DNA of 64,000 bases from Spirobacillus cienkowskii (lineage in GTDB: Bacteria > Bdellovibrionota_B > Oligoflexia > Silvanigrellales > Silvanigrellaceae): the NCBI RefSeq assembly GCF_037081835.1, contig NZ_CP146516.1, positions 124,001 through 188,000 on the forward strand. The letters are read 5' to 3'. Below the pieces are notes generated by a model. The model ran no database searches, was not told where the DNA came from, and saw only the letters and a program-made list of their open reading frames with translations. Both the position numbers and the translations under genes were made by a program. This document shows positions 9,911-17,929 of the stretch, piece after piece. Within the stretch, counting starts at the first letter, position 1. Every line of letters starts with the position of its first letter.

Positions 9911-9959
9911 TTTAAGATTTTTGGGGTATTTTTAATTCTTTGTTTATAGGGCTGTAATT

Positions 9960-10457
9960 TTGAGTTCAGATAAATCGGCAACAAAAGATTCGATTAAAGA
10001 ATTATACAATGAATCAAAACATAGAATTCGACTTGTTTTGTCGATGTTTGGTCGCTATGAGCCAGAAAAACCTAACCCAATTCCCGATGATAAAACTTTT
10101 GCAACAATTTCAAATCTTATTAATAGTATAATGAGTGCAACACAGTTTGAATCAGAAAATCAATATAGAAATGCAATAGTAGAAATATCAAATTGGTTGA
10201 ATTGTGCTTTTAATAAAGATTATTTAACTCAAAATGCATCATTGTATCCAAATCCTTTGTATGCAGTGAGAAAAGGGGCTGAGGTACTGCATTCTTTATT
10301 GCATAGAGACTTAAGACGAAAACAATTTTCTTCTGAAGAAGATCAAATGTATAGAAATTTTTTAACTTTAATATCAAAATTACCAGATCCAAGAAATAAA
10401 AAATTAAATCAAGATAATGTTGATGATATGATTGATAATCTTTTAAAAACAAGCTAA
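9960..10457 (+). CDS. protein of unknown function downstream of bactofilin (165 aa)
   Basis: I do not recognise this protein. It is predicted soluble and mostly helical, with charged N- and C-termini and the sequence 'MFGRYEPEKPNPIPDD' near residue 29. The frame opens at a TTG at 9960 with AGGG about 9 bases before it. The next in-frame ATG (10044) has no SD, so TTG is preferred, though the start is uncertain. It lies 49 bases after bactofilin on the same strand and may be its co-transcribed partner, which is inference from position. Confidence 0.65.
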   Translation: MSSDKSATKDSIKELYNESKHRIRLVLSMFGRYEPEKPNPIPDDKTFATISNLINSIMSATQFESENQYRNAIVEISNWLNCAFNKDYLTQNASLYPNPLYAVRKGAEVLHSLLHRDLRRKQFSSEEDQMYRNFLTLISKLPDPRNKKLNQDNVDDMIDNLLKTS

Positions 10458-10557
10458 AAAAATTTAATATTCTCTTTAAATTGATTTTATATTTTTTTTC
10501 CAATAATATATCTTTTGTTTTTTTGATTATTTCTATTTATTTTATTTGGAAGTAAAA

Positions 10558-11493
10558 ATGTTAAATTTAAAAAATTATTCTAAGTATGCATGGTTTTTTC
10601 TTGTATTTAATTTTTACACAATTTTAGGTGGAGCCTATGTTCGGGCTACAGGTTCTGGAGCTGGTTGTGGCGAACATTGGCCCTTGTGCAATGGAGAAGT
10701 TGTTCCTAATTTTTCTACTATGCATACAGTTGTTGAATATACTCATCGTATTTCAAGTGGATTTGTTGCAATTGGAGCTATTGTTTTACTTATTTGGGCG
10801 ATTAAAATAACTCGTAAAAAAGATCCTGTAAGAATATCAGCAATAGTTGCATTTTTATTTGTTGTTTTTGAAGCTTTATTAGGTGCTGGTTTGGTATTAT
10901 TTGGGTTGGTTGCAGATAACTCTTCTGTTACGAGAGCTATTGTGATGTCGCTGCACCTTGTTGGAACTTTTATTCTTATTGCATCAATTGCTTTAACCGC
11001 TGCATGGTCTTCTGGTTTTCCTAAACCTAAATTTAACTTTAAGGTTAAAAAAATTGTTCCTTTTATAATTTTAATTACTGGTATGTTTATTGTGGGTATA
11101 TCTGGAGCAATAACTGCATTAGGTGATACTTTGTTTCGTCCTAAATATTTAGGAGAAGGTCTTATTCAAGATTTAACTCAAGCCGATCACTTTTTAAAAT
11201 CATTAAGAGTTTATCATCCTGTTTTTGCAGTTTTAATTTCTTTTTATGCAATAGTATTTGCATGGAAATATACAAAAAATAATTCTTCAAAAATATTAAA
11301 AAAAATAACTTTACTAATAACTATTATATTTCCTACACAAATTGTATTAGGATTTGTTAATATTTTATTGCTAGCTCCTACCTGGGCACAAATGATACAT
11401 TTATTATTAGCAGATTTGGCTTGGGTATTTTGTATTTTGTTGTGTAGTCAAATATTAACAGAAAAAAATAATTTTAAAAAACTTTACCAGTAA
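10558..11493 (+). CDS. ctaA: heme A synthase (CtaA/Cox15 family)
   Basis: A polytopic membrane protein of about 311 residues and roughly eight hydrophobic segments. The family hallmark '[15 protein letters not shown]' follows the first membrane helix and contains the extracellular Cys pair. 'EYTHR' supplies the first heme-ligand His plus the conserved Glu, and further His residues occur in 'MSLHLVG', 'VYHPVF' and near the C-terminus ('[11 protein letters not shown]'). It should oxidise the C8 methyl of heme O to heme A for aa3-type cytochrome oxidase. The start is the ATG at 10558 with GGAAG upstream; an in-frame TTG 12 bases earlier lacks an SD. Its 3' end overlaps, by 10 bases, a convergent ferredoxin gene. 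Confidence 0.93.
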   Translation: MLNLKNYSKYAWFFLVFNFYTILGGAYVRATGSGAGCGEHWPLCNGEVVPNFSTMHTVVEYTHRISSGFVAIGAIVLLIWAIKITRKKDPVRISAIVAFLFVVFEALLGAGLVLFGLVADNSSVTRAIVMSLHLVGTFILIASIALTAAWSSGFPKPKFNFKVKKIVPFIILITGMFIVGISGAITALGDTLFRPKYLGEGLIQDLTQADHFLKSLRVYHPVFAVLISFYAIVFAWKYTKNNSSKILKKITLLITIIFPTQIVLGFVNILLLAPTWAQMIHLLLADLAWVFCILLCSQILTEKNNFKKLYQ

Positions 11494-11822
11494 TCAGCCT
11501 GAACAACAATGTCATCATAAACCCTGCAAAGACATGCTAAACGTTCTTGCGGGTTTTTTTGGTTTTTTGATAATGTTTCTTTTTCAAATGATGTTTGATT
11601 TGATGTGGATTCATTGTTATTAGAAACAATTTTAATATTGCATGCGCCACAAACTCCAACACCAGAACATGCTGATCCAATAGGAAAACCTCTTTTTCTA
11701 ATAAAAACCCATAAAATTGAACCTGATTTCATTTTAAATTCGTCAATTTTATCGCCACTTTTATTAATAAGGGTTACATTAACTGTGTTTGATAATTTAT
11801 TTAAATTATTAATATCATTCAT
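11484..11822 (-). CDS. 2Fe-2S ferredoxin, adrenodoxin-like
   Basis: A 112-residue ferredoxin with the cluster-binding pattern C-x5-C-x2-C ('[10 protein letters not shown]') and a fourth Cys about 35 residues later in 'RLACLCRV'. The x5 spacing is that of the adrenodoxin/ISC-ferredoxin type rather than the plant type (x4). It should carry single electrons in the cytoplasm. It is convergent with heme A synthase and overlaps it by 10 bases. In yeast, Cox15 depends on the adrenodoxin-type ferredoxin Yah1, so the pairing is suggestive but convergent orientation argues against co-transcription. Confidence 0.88.
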   Translation of the reverse strand: MNDINNLNKLSNTVNVTLINKSGDKIDEFKMKSGSILWVFIRKRGFPIGSACSGVGVCGACNIKIVSNNNESTSNQTSFEKETLSKNQKNPQERLACLCRVYDDIVVQADYW

Positions 11823-11837
11823 TTTGTAACTTTCAAT

Positions 11838-12617
11838 TTAAATAAAATTAGGAGTTCTTTTTTCTATAAACGCCTTAATACCTTCTTTCGATTCTTGATT
11901 AGTAAATAATTTACCAAATTCTCTTGATTCTAAAGAACAGCCCATCTCAAAATTAAGTTGCAATCCTTGCTGAATAACTTTTTTTGCAGTTTTAATTGCA
12001 GTTGGACTGTTTTTTATGATTTTAACAGAAAATTCTTCTGTAAAGTTATTTAATTCGTTGTGAGGTGTTACATAACTGATAAGTCCGCAATTTAATGCGT
12101 GCTCTGCAGTATATTTTTTTGCAGATGCAATCCATTCTATTGATTTAGCAGGTCCAATTTTTCGAGATAGTCTTTGGGTGCCTGCAAAACCAGGTATAAG
12201 ACCTAGCGTTACTTCAGGAAAACCAAAAATTGCTTTTTCTGATGCAATAATAAAATCACAAGCTAAAGCGAGTTCTAGTCCGCCGCCTAACGCAAAACCT
12301 TGAACTTTTGCAATTACAATTTGCGGTAAATTTTCTAAAAGTAACATTGTTTGAGATCCTAGTTTTGAAAAATTTTCTCCTTCAATGTTAGTTTTAAAGT
12401 CTTGCATTTCCTTAATATCAGCGCCTGCGACAAAAGATTTATCCCCAGCACCAGAAACAATGACAACATCAATATTTGTGTTTTCTTTTAAATTTAAACA
12501 GTGATTTTGTAGTTCTTGTAACACTTGTTTATTTAATGAATTTAATTGACTTGGTCTGTTAATTTGTAAATTTGCAATTCTGTCTTTAAATTCTAAGGAG
12601 GTGAAGTTTTCTTGCAT
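11838..12617 (-). CDS. enoyl-CoA hydratase/isomerase (crotonase family)
   Basis: A 259-residue crotonase-fold protein. 'VAGADIKEM' and 'GGGLELALACD' form the oxyanion-hole region. The two Glu residues used by enoyl-CoA hydratase correspond to the E in 'GGGLE' and the E in 'FPEVTLGL'; both are present, so hydratase activity (trans-2-enoyl-CoA to 3-hydroxyacyl-CoA) is likely. I chose the ATG at 12617 with GGAGT 6-7 bases upstream. The longer frame to 12653 would run through the terminator hairpin of the upstream gene. It fits with the two acyl-CoA dehydrogenases at the window start. It is followed by the ferredoxin gene after 15 bases. Confidence 0.92.
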   Translation of the reverse strand: MQENFTSLEFKDRIANLQINRPSQLNSLNKQVLQELQNHCLNLKENTNIDVVIVSGAGDKSFVAGADIKEMQDFKTNIEGENFSKLGSQTMLLLENLPQIVIAKVQGFALGGGLELALACDFIIASEKAIFGFPEVTLGLIPGFAGTQRLSRKIGPAKSIEWIASAKKYTAEHALNCGLISYVTPHNELNNFTEEFSVKIIKNSPTAIKTAKKVIQQGLQLNFEMGCSLESREFGKLFTNQESKEGIKAFIEKRTPNFI

Positions 12618-12635
12618 CAATATACTCCATAATAA

Positions 12636-12669
12636 AAAAAGCCATGAGCGCACTAACCCATGACTTTTT
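12636..12669 (-). terminator. intrinsic terminator after the DsbA-like gene
   Basis: On the minus strand a 13-bp stem (AAAAAGUCAUGGG pairing with CUCAUGGCUUUUU, two G-U pairs) closes an 8-base loop and runs into a U tract of seven. It lies 33 bases after the stop of the thioredoxin-domain gene and just before the enoyl-CoA hydratase SD. Confidence 0.85.
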
Positions 12670-12702
12670 ACTCTATTATAAATAAACTATCAAATTTTGC
12701 TA

Positions 12703-13809
12703 TTATTTAGCGAGTTCACTATTAATAATTTTTTCAAAGTCTGATTTTGGAACAGCTCCCATAAGTTGTATACCATTTACATAAAAAGCAGGTGTTGCAT
12801 TTATTCCAAGACTTTGGCCATATTCCATATCAGCGTATATTTTATCAAGCATAGCTTTGTCTTTTCTACATTTATTAAACTCTTCAAGATTTAATCCAAA
12901 TTTTTGTGCTAATTGTACATAAAGCTGTTCGTTTAATTTTTTATGATTTTCAAATAACGCTCCATGCATTTGCCAGTATTTATCTTGTTTCGCAGCGCAT
13001 TCTGCTGCTAATGCAGAAGGAATTGCTTCAGGATGCATTTGGGCAAGAGGAAAATTTTTAAAAACAAGGCGTACTTTGCCTTTATATTTTTTTAATATTT
13101 CTTCAATAACTGGCTCTGCTGTTGCGCAGAATGGGCATTGAAAATCTGCAAATTCAACAATTGTTATTGGTGCATTTGCAGTCCCTTTTGATGGTGCATT
13201 TGATGTATCAACATTTATTCTAACAGACTCTGGTTTTGCAGCTCCTGTTACTTCTATATCACCATCAGAAATTGCTTTTGCAATAATGGAACGATAGTAG
13301 TTGCTGATACCTTGATTTTGTAAATATGGCTTTACAAGCGCTTCTTGTTGTTCGGGAGATTTGCCTTTTAGTTGCGGATTTTCTCCATTTTCTTTTATAA
13401 ATTGCTTAACTTGAGCTTGAGAAACTCCAGAAAATTCTTGAATAAATATTTTCTCTGCATCATTCACATTAGAAATATTTTTCTTTTTCATATATTCTTT
13501 AATACGATTATCAAAAAATCTTTTGGCTAATATATTTTCTATCGCTTTGTAAGATTGATTTTCTGCGTCATATAATGCTTGGCGTTCTTGAGGATTGAGA
13601 TCGCTACGTTTTAAAGTTGTGTTATTAAATTTGCCAAGAACGTCGCTCTTATTATTGGATGAGATCGCTTTTTCAAGTTTTTCGGTAGCATTTTGCGTGA
13701 CAGGCAAATTATTTGTAATTTTTTTGTAATCATGAAAAAATAGTGGTATTGTGCCAACTATTGCTGCACAAACAAAAATACCGCCTATAATAAACTTTCC
13801 CTTGGACAT
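12703..13809 (-). CDS. DsbA-family thiol oxidoreductase, membrane-anchored
   Basis: A 368-residue protein: a short cytoplasmic N-terminus, one hydrophobic anchor/signal (about residues 5-24), a helical linker domain (about 40-190) and a C-terminal DsbA/thioredoxin-like domain with redox motif CPFC (about residue 223, 'FADFQCPFC') and the cis-Pro segment 'INATPAFYVNG'. This suggests periplasmic disulfide oxidation or isomerisation. It resembles the DsbA-like 'thioredoxin domain-containing' proteins of proteobacteria. The helical linker with 'FIQEFSGVSQAQVKQFI' resembles SurA-type N-terminal helices, but this is only a visual likeness. It is flanked by terminators on both sides, so it is probably monocistronic. 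Confidence 0.9.
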   Translation of the reverse strand: MSKGKFIIGGIFVCAAIVGTIPLFFHDYKKITNNLPVTQNATEKLEKAISSNNKSDVLGKFNNTTLKRSDLNPQERQALYDAENQSYKAIENILAKRFFDNRIKEYMKKKNISNVNDAEKIFIQEFSGVSQAQVKQFIKENGENPQLKGKSPEQQEALVKPYLQNQGISNYYRSIIAKAISDGDIEVTGAAKPESVRINVDTSNAPSKGTANAPITIVEFADFQCPFCATAEPVIEEILKKYKGKVRLVFKNFPLAQMHPEAIPSALAAECAAKQDKYWQMHGALFENHKKLNEQLYVQLAQKFGLNLEEFNKCRKDKAMLDKIYADMEYGQSLGINATPAFYVNGIQLMGAVPKSDFEKIINSELAK

Positions 13810-13832
13810 AAAAACACTCCTTATAAACGCAT

Positions 13833-13871
13833 AAAAAACCCCTCTCAGTCTTCTTATGCACTTTAGAAGGG
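13833..13871 (-). terminator. probable intrinsic terminator after the TPR-like gene
   Basis: Read on the minus strand, CCCUUCU pairs with AGAGGGG (one G-U) across a 19-base loop and is followed directly by six U residues. It lies 16 bases after the stop codon of the TPR-like gene and before the DsbA-like gene. The stem is short, so efficiency is uncertain. Confidence 0.6.
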
Positions 13872-13886
13872 CGGATCAAGTTCGGC

Positions 13887-14726
13887 TTACATATTTTGCA
13901 CAGTTTTTATGTTTTCAGCAAGCTCCTTTGAATATCGACTTTCCTCTATTTTTCCGTCAAGATTTGGCAGAGACTGCGCTTTTTTAAAAAAATCTAATGC
14001 TTCAGAATTTAAACCTTGCTTCTTTTTTAGAATGCCAAGGTACATTGTATTCACTCTAAAATTTGGGCAGGTTTCTATTGCTTTTAAAAAATATTCGTTT
14101 GCAATTTTTTTGTCTCCAAAAGAGATGAGACCTCCTGGTACTTCTTGGTAATAGCGGCCAAGTATGCGAAGAGGACCGCACCAATGGTATTTTGCATCAA
14201 TTTTTGCTGCTTCAAGCAAAGCGTCTCTTCCTGGTTTTGCATTTTTAAGGGCAGTAAAAATTCCTTTTTCTAAACCATACGATCCTAAATTAATTGCGTA
14301 CCAATAAAAACCTTCTACTCTTGAAGGATTGAGCTCTTTTGCTTTTATCCCTAAGTTGTATCCGTATTGAAGTAAGCTGAGTTTTTCGTCTTTTGTTGTT
14401 TGTTCTGGTAAAATAAAGTTTGCATTAAAATATACTAATCGCGCTACTTTCCAGTTAATATTAAAATTTTCTGGTAAAACAGGTTGGTTTTTTAAAAAAT
14501 TTACAATCTCAGATTTTCCAGTTGAGGATTGTCTATTTTCCCATAATTTATCAAGAAAAGCTTCTTCTACTTTAGTTTCTTCTTTTGCCGTTAATGCAAC
14601 TGTTTGTGGAGAATTCATAGTATCTGCATCTGATGCAAAAGAAGAATTTGGAATCAAGATAAAGTTTGCAATAAGAGCGAATGTGGACAAACAAAAATTT
14701 CTTTTAAGAAAAGAGCTTGCTTTCAT
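13887..14726 (-). CDS. exported TPR-like protein
   Basis: A 279-residue protein with a clear signal peptide (basic 'KRNF', hydrophobic core, 'NSSFASDAD' cleavage region near residue 32). The mature part is helical with TPR-like pairs. 'EGFYWYAINLGSYGLEKGIF' and 'WCGPLRILGRYYQEVPGG' resemble the helical-repeat fold of TRAP-associated TatT and RMD proteins, in which a Trp-Tyr-x-Ala-x-Asn segment and a GG.lr.LG.yy.. helix recur. A final 'AIETCPNFRVNTMYLGILKKKQG' is a TPR. It is probably a periplasmic scaffold or binding protein. The SD AGGAGG is strong and lies inside a potential 5'-leader hairpin (separate entry). Confidence 0.8.
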   Translation of the reverse strand: MKASSFLKRNFCLSTFALIANFILIPNSSFASDADTMNSPQTVALTAKEETKVEEAFLDKLWENRQSSTGKSEIVNFLKNQPVLPENFNINWKVARLVYFNANFILPEQTTKDEKLSLLQYGYNLGIKAKELNPSRVEGFYWYAINLGSYGLEKGIFTALKNAKPGRDALLEAAKIDAKYHWCGPLRILGRYYQEVPGGLISFGDKKIANEYFLKAIETCPNFRVNTMYLGILKKKQGLNSEALDFFKKAQSLPNLDGKIEESRYSKELAENIKTVQNM

Positions 14727-14772
14727 ATAACCTCCTAATTTGAATAATAAACATCAACTAAAGAGGTTATAT
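14725..14772 (-). promoter_or_regulatory. 5'-leader hairpin that can mask the SD of the TPR-like gene
   Basis: Minus-strand leader: ATATAACCTC (14772-14763) is perfectly complementary to GAGGTTATAT (14734-14725), which contains most of the SD and the first bases of the ATG. The loop is 28 bases. The 10-bp pairing would block ribosome entry. Pairing is seen; regulation is inference. Confidence 0.45.
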
Positions 14773-14891
14773 TTTTTAGTCGCTTAAGTAAATTATAATA
14801 GGGTATTTAATCAACTTTTTGCTAAAATGATTGAACACTCCAGATAAACTCATTGAGACAAATTAATATGGAACTGAAGGTGAAGATATTT

Positions 14892-15815
14892 TTAAAGATT
14901 TTCAATTTCTTCTTGAGAGAGTTTAGTGACTTTAATAATACTCATCATTGGAAAATCACTAGCTTTCATTGTTTTTGCGATTTCAATCATATTTTCACGC
15001 TTACCAATTTCAATGCCTTCGGCCTTACCGATTTCAATGCCTTCGGCCTTGCCGATTTGAATGCCTTCGACTTTACCTTTAACTTCACCTTCAGTTTTTG
15101 CATCATCAAGTTGTGAAATAGTATCCAGCAAGTATTTTAAACGTTGGGTGTAAGCAATTCTTTCTGCGGGGTTATGACTCAAAAAATAGAGAGTCTCTTT
15201 TGCTTGTTCAAATAATCTGTCTTGCATTGCGAGTTCCTCTAAAACTTTTTTTTCTGGTGCTTGAAAGAAAAGTAACCATTTTTCAAGCCTTGTCATACTG
15301 CCATTATACATACCTTTAGGCATTTTGGGTATAATTAAATAATGAATTTCTAAGTCTGGTGCTAGAACTTCGTGAGTGTCGACATCCAAACCAGACAACA
15401 TTCTATGATAGCTATTGTTTTCTGGGAAGAGGTCAAAATTTATCAAATTAATGCAAACACAGCGCTTTAAGCCTTTGTAGTGTTCGCCCAGGGATATTTG
15501 CTCAACATACAGCCTGCTCCAATAAAACAAATTTCTTTTTATATAATGTTTTTGAGGAGTAACCTGAACCTCAATATTAATTTGACTACCATCGTCAAGC
15601 TCAGCGCGCACATCTAAAATACATTCTTTGCCATTAGCAATGTCTTTTGAGAGTTCTGTATTTAAGAAAGTAACAGATTTCACCAGTTTTTCGTTTTTAT
15701 CTGCAAAAACACTATTCACAAAATCTATAAAAAGTTCTTTTTTTTCGCCAAAAATTTTTTTGAATATGGAATCAACCTTGGGGTCTAAAATATCAACAGA
15801 TTCGGTTTGAATCAT
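14892..15815 (-). CDS. Rpn-family PD-(D/E)XK nuclease / putative transposase
   Basis: A 307-residue protein of the Rpn (recombination-promoting nuclease, PDDEXK_2) family. Signs are the N-terminal 'ILDPKVDSIFKKIFG', the nuclease core with 'DVRAELDDGSQINIEVQV' (D and ExQ of the PD-(D/E)XK site), and 'KRNLFYWSRLY' soon after. The central part ends with 'LEKWLLFF', typical of the family. Near the C-terminus is a short tandem repeat of GKAEGIEI units, followed by a helical tail, as often seen in this family. Rpn proteins nick DNA and can promote RecA-independent recombination in E. coli; they are usually solitary. No IS ends were seen. The SD is AGAGGA about 6 bases before the ATG. Confidence 0.88.
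   Translation of the reverse strand: MIQTESVDILDPKVDSIFKKIFGEKKELFIDFVNSVFADKNEKLVKSVTFLNTELSKDIANGKECILDVRAELDDGSQINIEVQVTPQKHYIKRNLFYWSRLYVEQISLGEHYKGLKRCVCINLINFDLFPENNSYHRMLSGLDVDTHEVLAPDLEIHYLIIPKMPKGMYNGSMTRLEKWLLFFQAPEKKVLEELAMQDRLFEQAKETLYFLSHNPAERIAYTQRLKYLLDTISQLDDAKTEGEVKGKVEGIQIGKAEGIEIGKAEGIEIGKRENMIEIAKTMKASDFPMMSIIKVTKLSQEEIENL
14996..15070. repeat. 24-bp tandem repeat (about three copies) inside the Rpn gene
   Basis: Three in-frame copies of a 24-base unit beginning 'atttcaatgccttcggcctt' on the plus strand, with few mismatches. The minus strand encodes GKAEGIEI-type octapeptides. Length is a multiple of three, so copy-number change would keep the frame. Confidence 0.85.
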
Positions 15816-16031
15816 AAAAATCCTCTAACAATGAACAGGTAATTTTTAACTTTTCTTACAGTTACAGTTTGCTAAATGCAAAGACAACTGTGGCAAACTT
15901 CAAGCGTTGATTGCGCTCAAAGCTCACCAATATAATTGTAATAGAGGTAGTACTCAAGTGTATGGATGAAGAAAAATGGGAGGATAAAATATTTTAAAAA
16001 TCAAAAATTTTTTAATATTTGAGGACACACT

Positions 16032-17270
16032 CTAGAGAAGTTTTTTTAATTCAGAAACTTTGTCTAATTTTTCCCAAGGAAAATGTTGGCGTCCAAAATG
16101 CCCGTAAGATGCTGTTTGATGATAAGTGAATCCATTTTTGTGCGGATATAAAAGATCAAAAGTTTTAACAATCCCAGAAGGAGTCATATCAAAAGTTTTT
16201 AACACAGCATCTTCTATTTTAGAACGGCTAATTTTTTCTGTGCCATAGGTATTAACGTTAACGCTAACAGGTTTTGCCACTCCAATTGCATATGCAATTT
16301 GGACAAGAGCTTTGTCTGCTAAACCGGCTGCAACAATATTTTTTGCAATGTAGCGTCCCATATATGCTGCTGAGCGATCAACTTTAGAAGGGTCTTTTCC
16401 GGAGAATGCGCCTCCTCCATGTGCACCATGGCCACCATAAGTATCAACAATAATTTTACGTCCAGTAAGACCGCAGTCTCCTTGAGGACCACCAATTACA
16501 AAGTTACCTGTTGGGTTGATATGATATTTTGTATTTGCATCAAGTAAGTTGGAAGGAATTGTTTTTTTAATGATGTTTTCAATCACAAACTGACGGATGG
16601 TTTCTTGTGATACATCTTTAGTGTGCATTGTGCTAACAACAACTGTATCAACTCGATTCATTTTACCGTTAACATATTCAACAGTCACTTGTGATTTTGC
16701 ATCGGGACGTAACCAATTTACTTGATTTTCTTTTCTAGCTTTAGAAAGGTTACGTAAAATTGAGTGTGCATATTGTACGGTTGCTGGCATGTATTCAGGA
16801 GTTTCGTTAGTCGCGTAACCAAACATCATTCCCTGATCGCCTGCGCCTTGTTCTTTGTGGAGACCTTCTCCCTCATTGACGCCTTGAGCAATGTCTGGTG
16901 ATTGTTGATCAACGGCAACAATCACTCCACAGCTTCTGTATTCAAAGCCGTTGTCAGGATCTTCATAGCCAACTTCTTTAATAACTTCCCGCGCTATGTC
17001 AGAATAATTTTTCATCTTGCGGTTTAATTTTTTTTCGTTTGTGCTCACTGTTTCTGGGTTAACAGAAATTTCGCCAGCAATCACAACTAAGCCTGTTTTG
17101 CATAAAGCTTCGCAAGCAACGCGAGCTCTAGGATCAAACGAAAGTAGTTCATCAAGAATGCCATCAGAAATTTGATCGGCAACTTTATCAGGATGGCCTT
17201 CACTTACGCTTTCGGACGTAAAATAAGTGATTTCGGAAGAAGAATAAACATTGGGCGAGCGTTGAAACAT
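16032..17270 (-). CDS. metK: S-adenosylmethionine synthetase
   Basis: Makes SAM from methionine and ATP, releasing phosphate and pyrophosphate; cytoplasmic homotetramer in characterised members. Motifs: '[14 protein letters not shown]' near residue 24 (ATP/Met site), '[12 protein letters not shown]' (about 140), and the P-loop-like '[19 protein letters not shown]' (about 287). At 412 residues the length is slightly longer than E. coli MetK owing to a 12-residue N-terminal extension. The SD AAGGAAA lies before the ATG. RNase P RNA lies immediately upstream on the same strand with only about 45 bases between, so read-through from rnpB is possible. No SAM riboswitch is seen. Confidence 0.96.
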   Translation of the reverse strand: MFQRSPNVYSSSEITYFTSESVSEGHPDKVADQISDGILDELLSFDPRARVACEALCKTGLVVIAGEISVNPETVSTNEKKLNRKMKNYSDIAREVIKEVGYEDPDNGFEYRSCGVIVAVDQQSPDIAQGVNEGEGLHKEQGAGDQGMMFGYATNETPEYMPATVQYAHSILRNLSKARKENQVNWLRPDAKSQVTVEYVNGKMNRVDTVVVSTMHTKDVSQETIRQFVIENIIKKTIPSNLLDANTKYHINPTGNFVIGGPQGDCGLTGRKIIVDTYGGHGAHGGGAFSGKDPSKVDRSAAYMGRYIAKNIVAAGLADKALVQIAYAIGVAKPVSVNVNTYGTEKISRSKIEDAVLKTFDMTPSGIVKTFDLLYPHKNGFTYHQTASYGHFGRQHFPWEKLDKVSELKKLL

Positions 17271-17314
17271 ATTGTATTTCCTTTCATATCAACCGCTGCA
17301 AAAATAAAAATAAA

Positions 17315-17665
17315 TTCGGGCAATCCATAAGCCGGATTCTGTTTAAAACTACAATTTCTCTTGCTGTTACGTTACCATAACAATCCTTGCAGCCAACCCG
17401 GATGTTAAATGAGCCGAGCAAGCTCTCCACCCCTATTTGGCTTTGCTTCGAATGGGGTTTGCCACACTGTCTGTTACCAGAACAATCTGTGAGCTCTTAC
17501 CTCACAATTTCACCATTGCCAGTTTTGCAACTTAGGCTGTTTGTTTTCTGTTGCACTTTCCGTCGAGTTACCCCGCCTGGCCGTTAGCCAGCATTCTGCT
17601 CTATGAAGTCCGGACTTTCCTCACTCTTGCTTGATGCAAGTTGCGCTGTAGTTGAATTACCCGAA
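17315..17665 (-). ncRNA. rnpB: RNase P RNA (bacterial type A-like)
   Basis: The minus strand carries the universal RNase P core: GAGGAAAGUCCGGACUUC near the 5' end, AGAGCAGAAUGCUGGCUAACGGCCAG-like P3/P4 neighbourhood, and the 3' element with AGAAUCCGGCUUAUGG. The 5' CCCGAA (17660-17665) and 3' UUCGGG (17315-17320) pair as the terminal P1 helix. The whole element is about 350 nt, normal for type A. It is the catalytic subunit that trims tRNA 5' leaders. The rest of the 650-base stretch between metK and glyQ (17666-17929) holds no gene I can recognise, only A/T-rich sequence with probable promoters in both directions. Confidence 0.95.
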
Positions 17666-17929
17666 CTGAAACAAATAATGCCTCTTAAGTGGCAAAGCAA
17701 GAGTGTTTCGACTTTTTTTAAAGCCAAAGAAAATTTTTTAGAAAAAATTATGATTTTATTAAGTTACTATGACCGATAAATTAGCATAATTTGTCATAAT
17801 ATTTTTATACACATCAGTTTTGTTAAAAATGCCTAATACAACTTTTCTTTTCTTAAAGAATTTCTTAGTGTAAATCATTTTTTGTGGTTAGGTAATTTGA
17901 TATGTCCATTTGGGTGAAAGGTGATAATT

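Noticed and set aside
14996-15070. Short regular repeats as a CRISPR array.
   Set aside because: Repeats are direct tandem copies without spacers and are coding; no cas genes are in the window.
14853-15116. Plus-strand frame with repeated FNAFGL-type units that looks like a repeat protein.
   Set aside because: It is antisense to the tandem repeats of the Rpn nuclease gene, which has clear family motifs.
14892-15815. Rpn 'putative transposase' as a full mobile element.
   Set aside because: No terminal inverted repeats or target duplications were seen around it, and Rpn genes are usually solitary.
15868-15901. Inverted repeat AGTTTGC/GCAAACT downstream of metK as a terminator.
   Set aside because: Only seven base pairs around a 20-base loop and no U tract on either strand.
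17271-17929. Possible SAM riboswitch before metK or T-box before glyQ.
   Set aside because: The long gap is accounted for by RNase P RNA, and no SAM-box or T-box core sequence (such as the T-box TGGNACC) was found.
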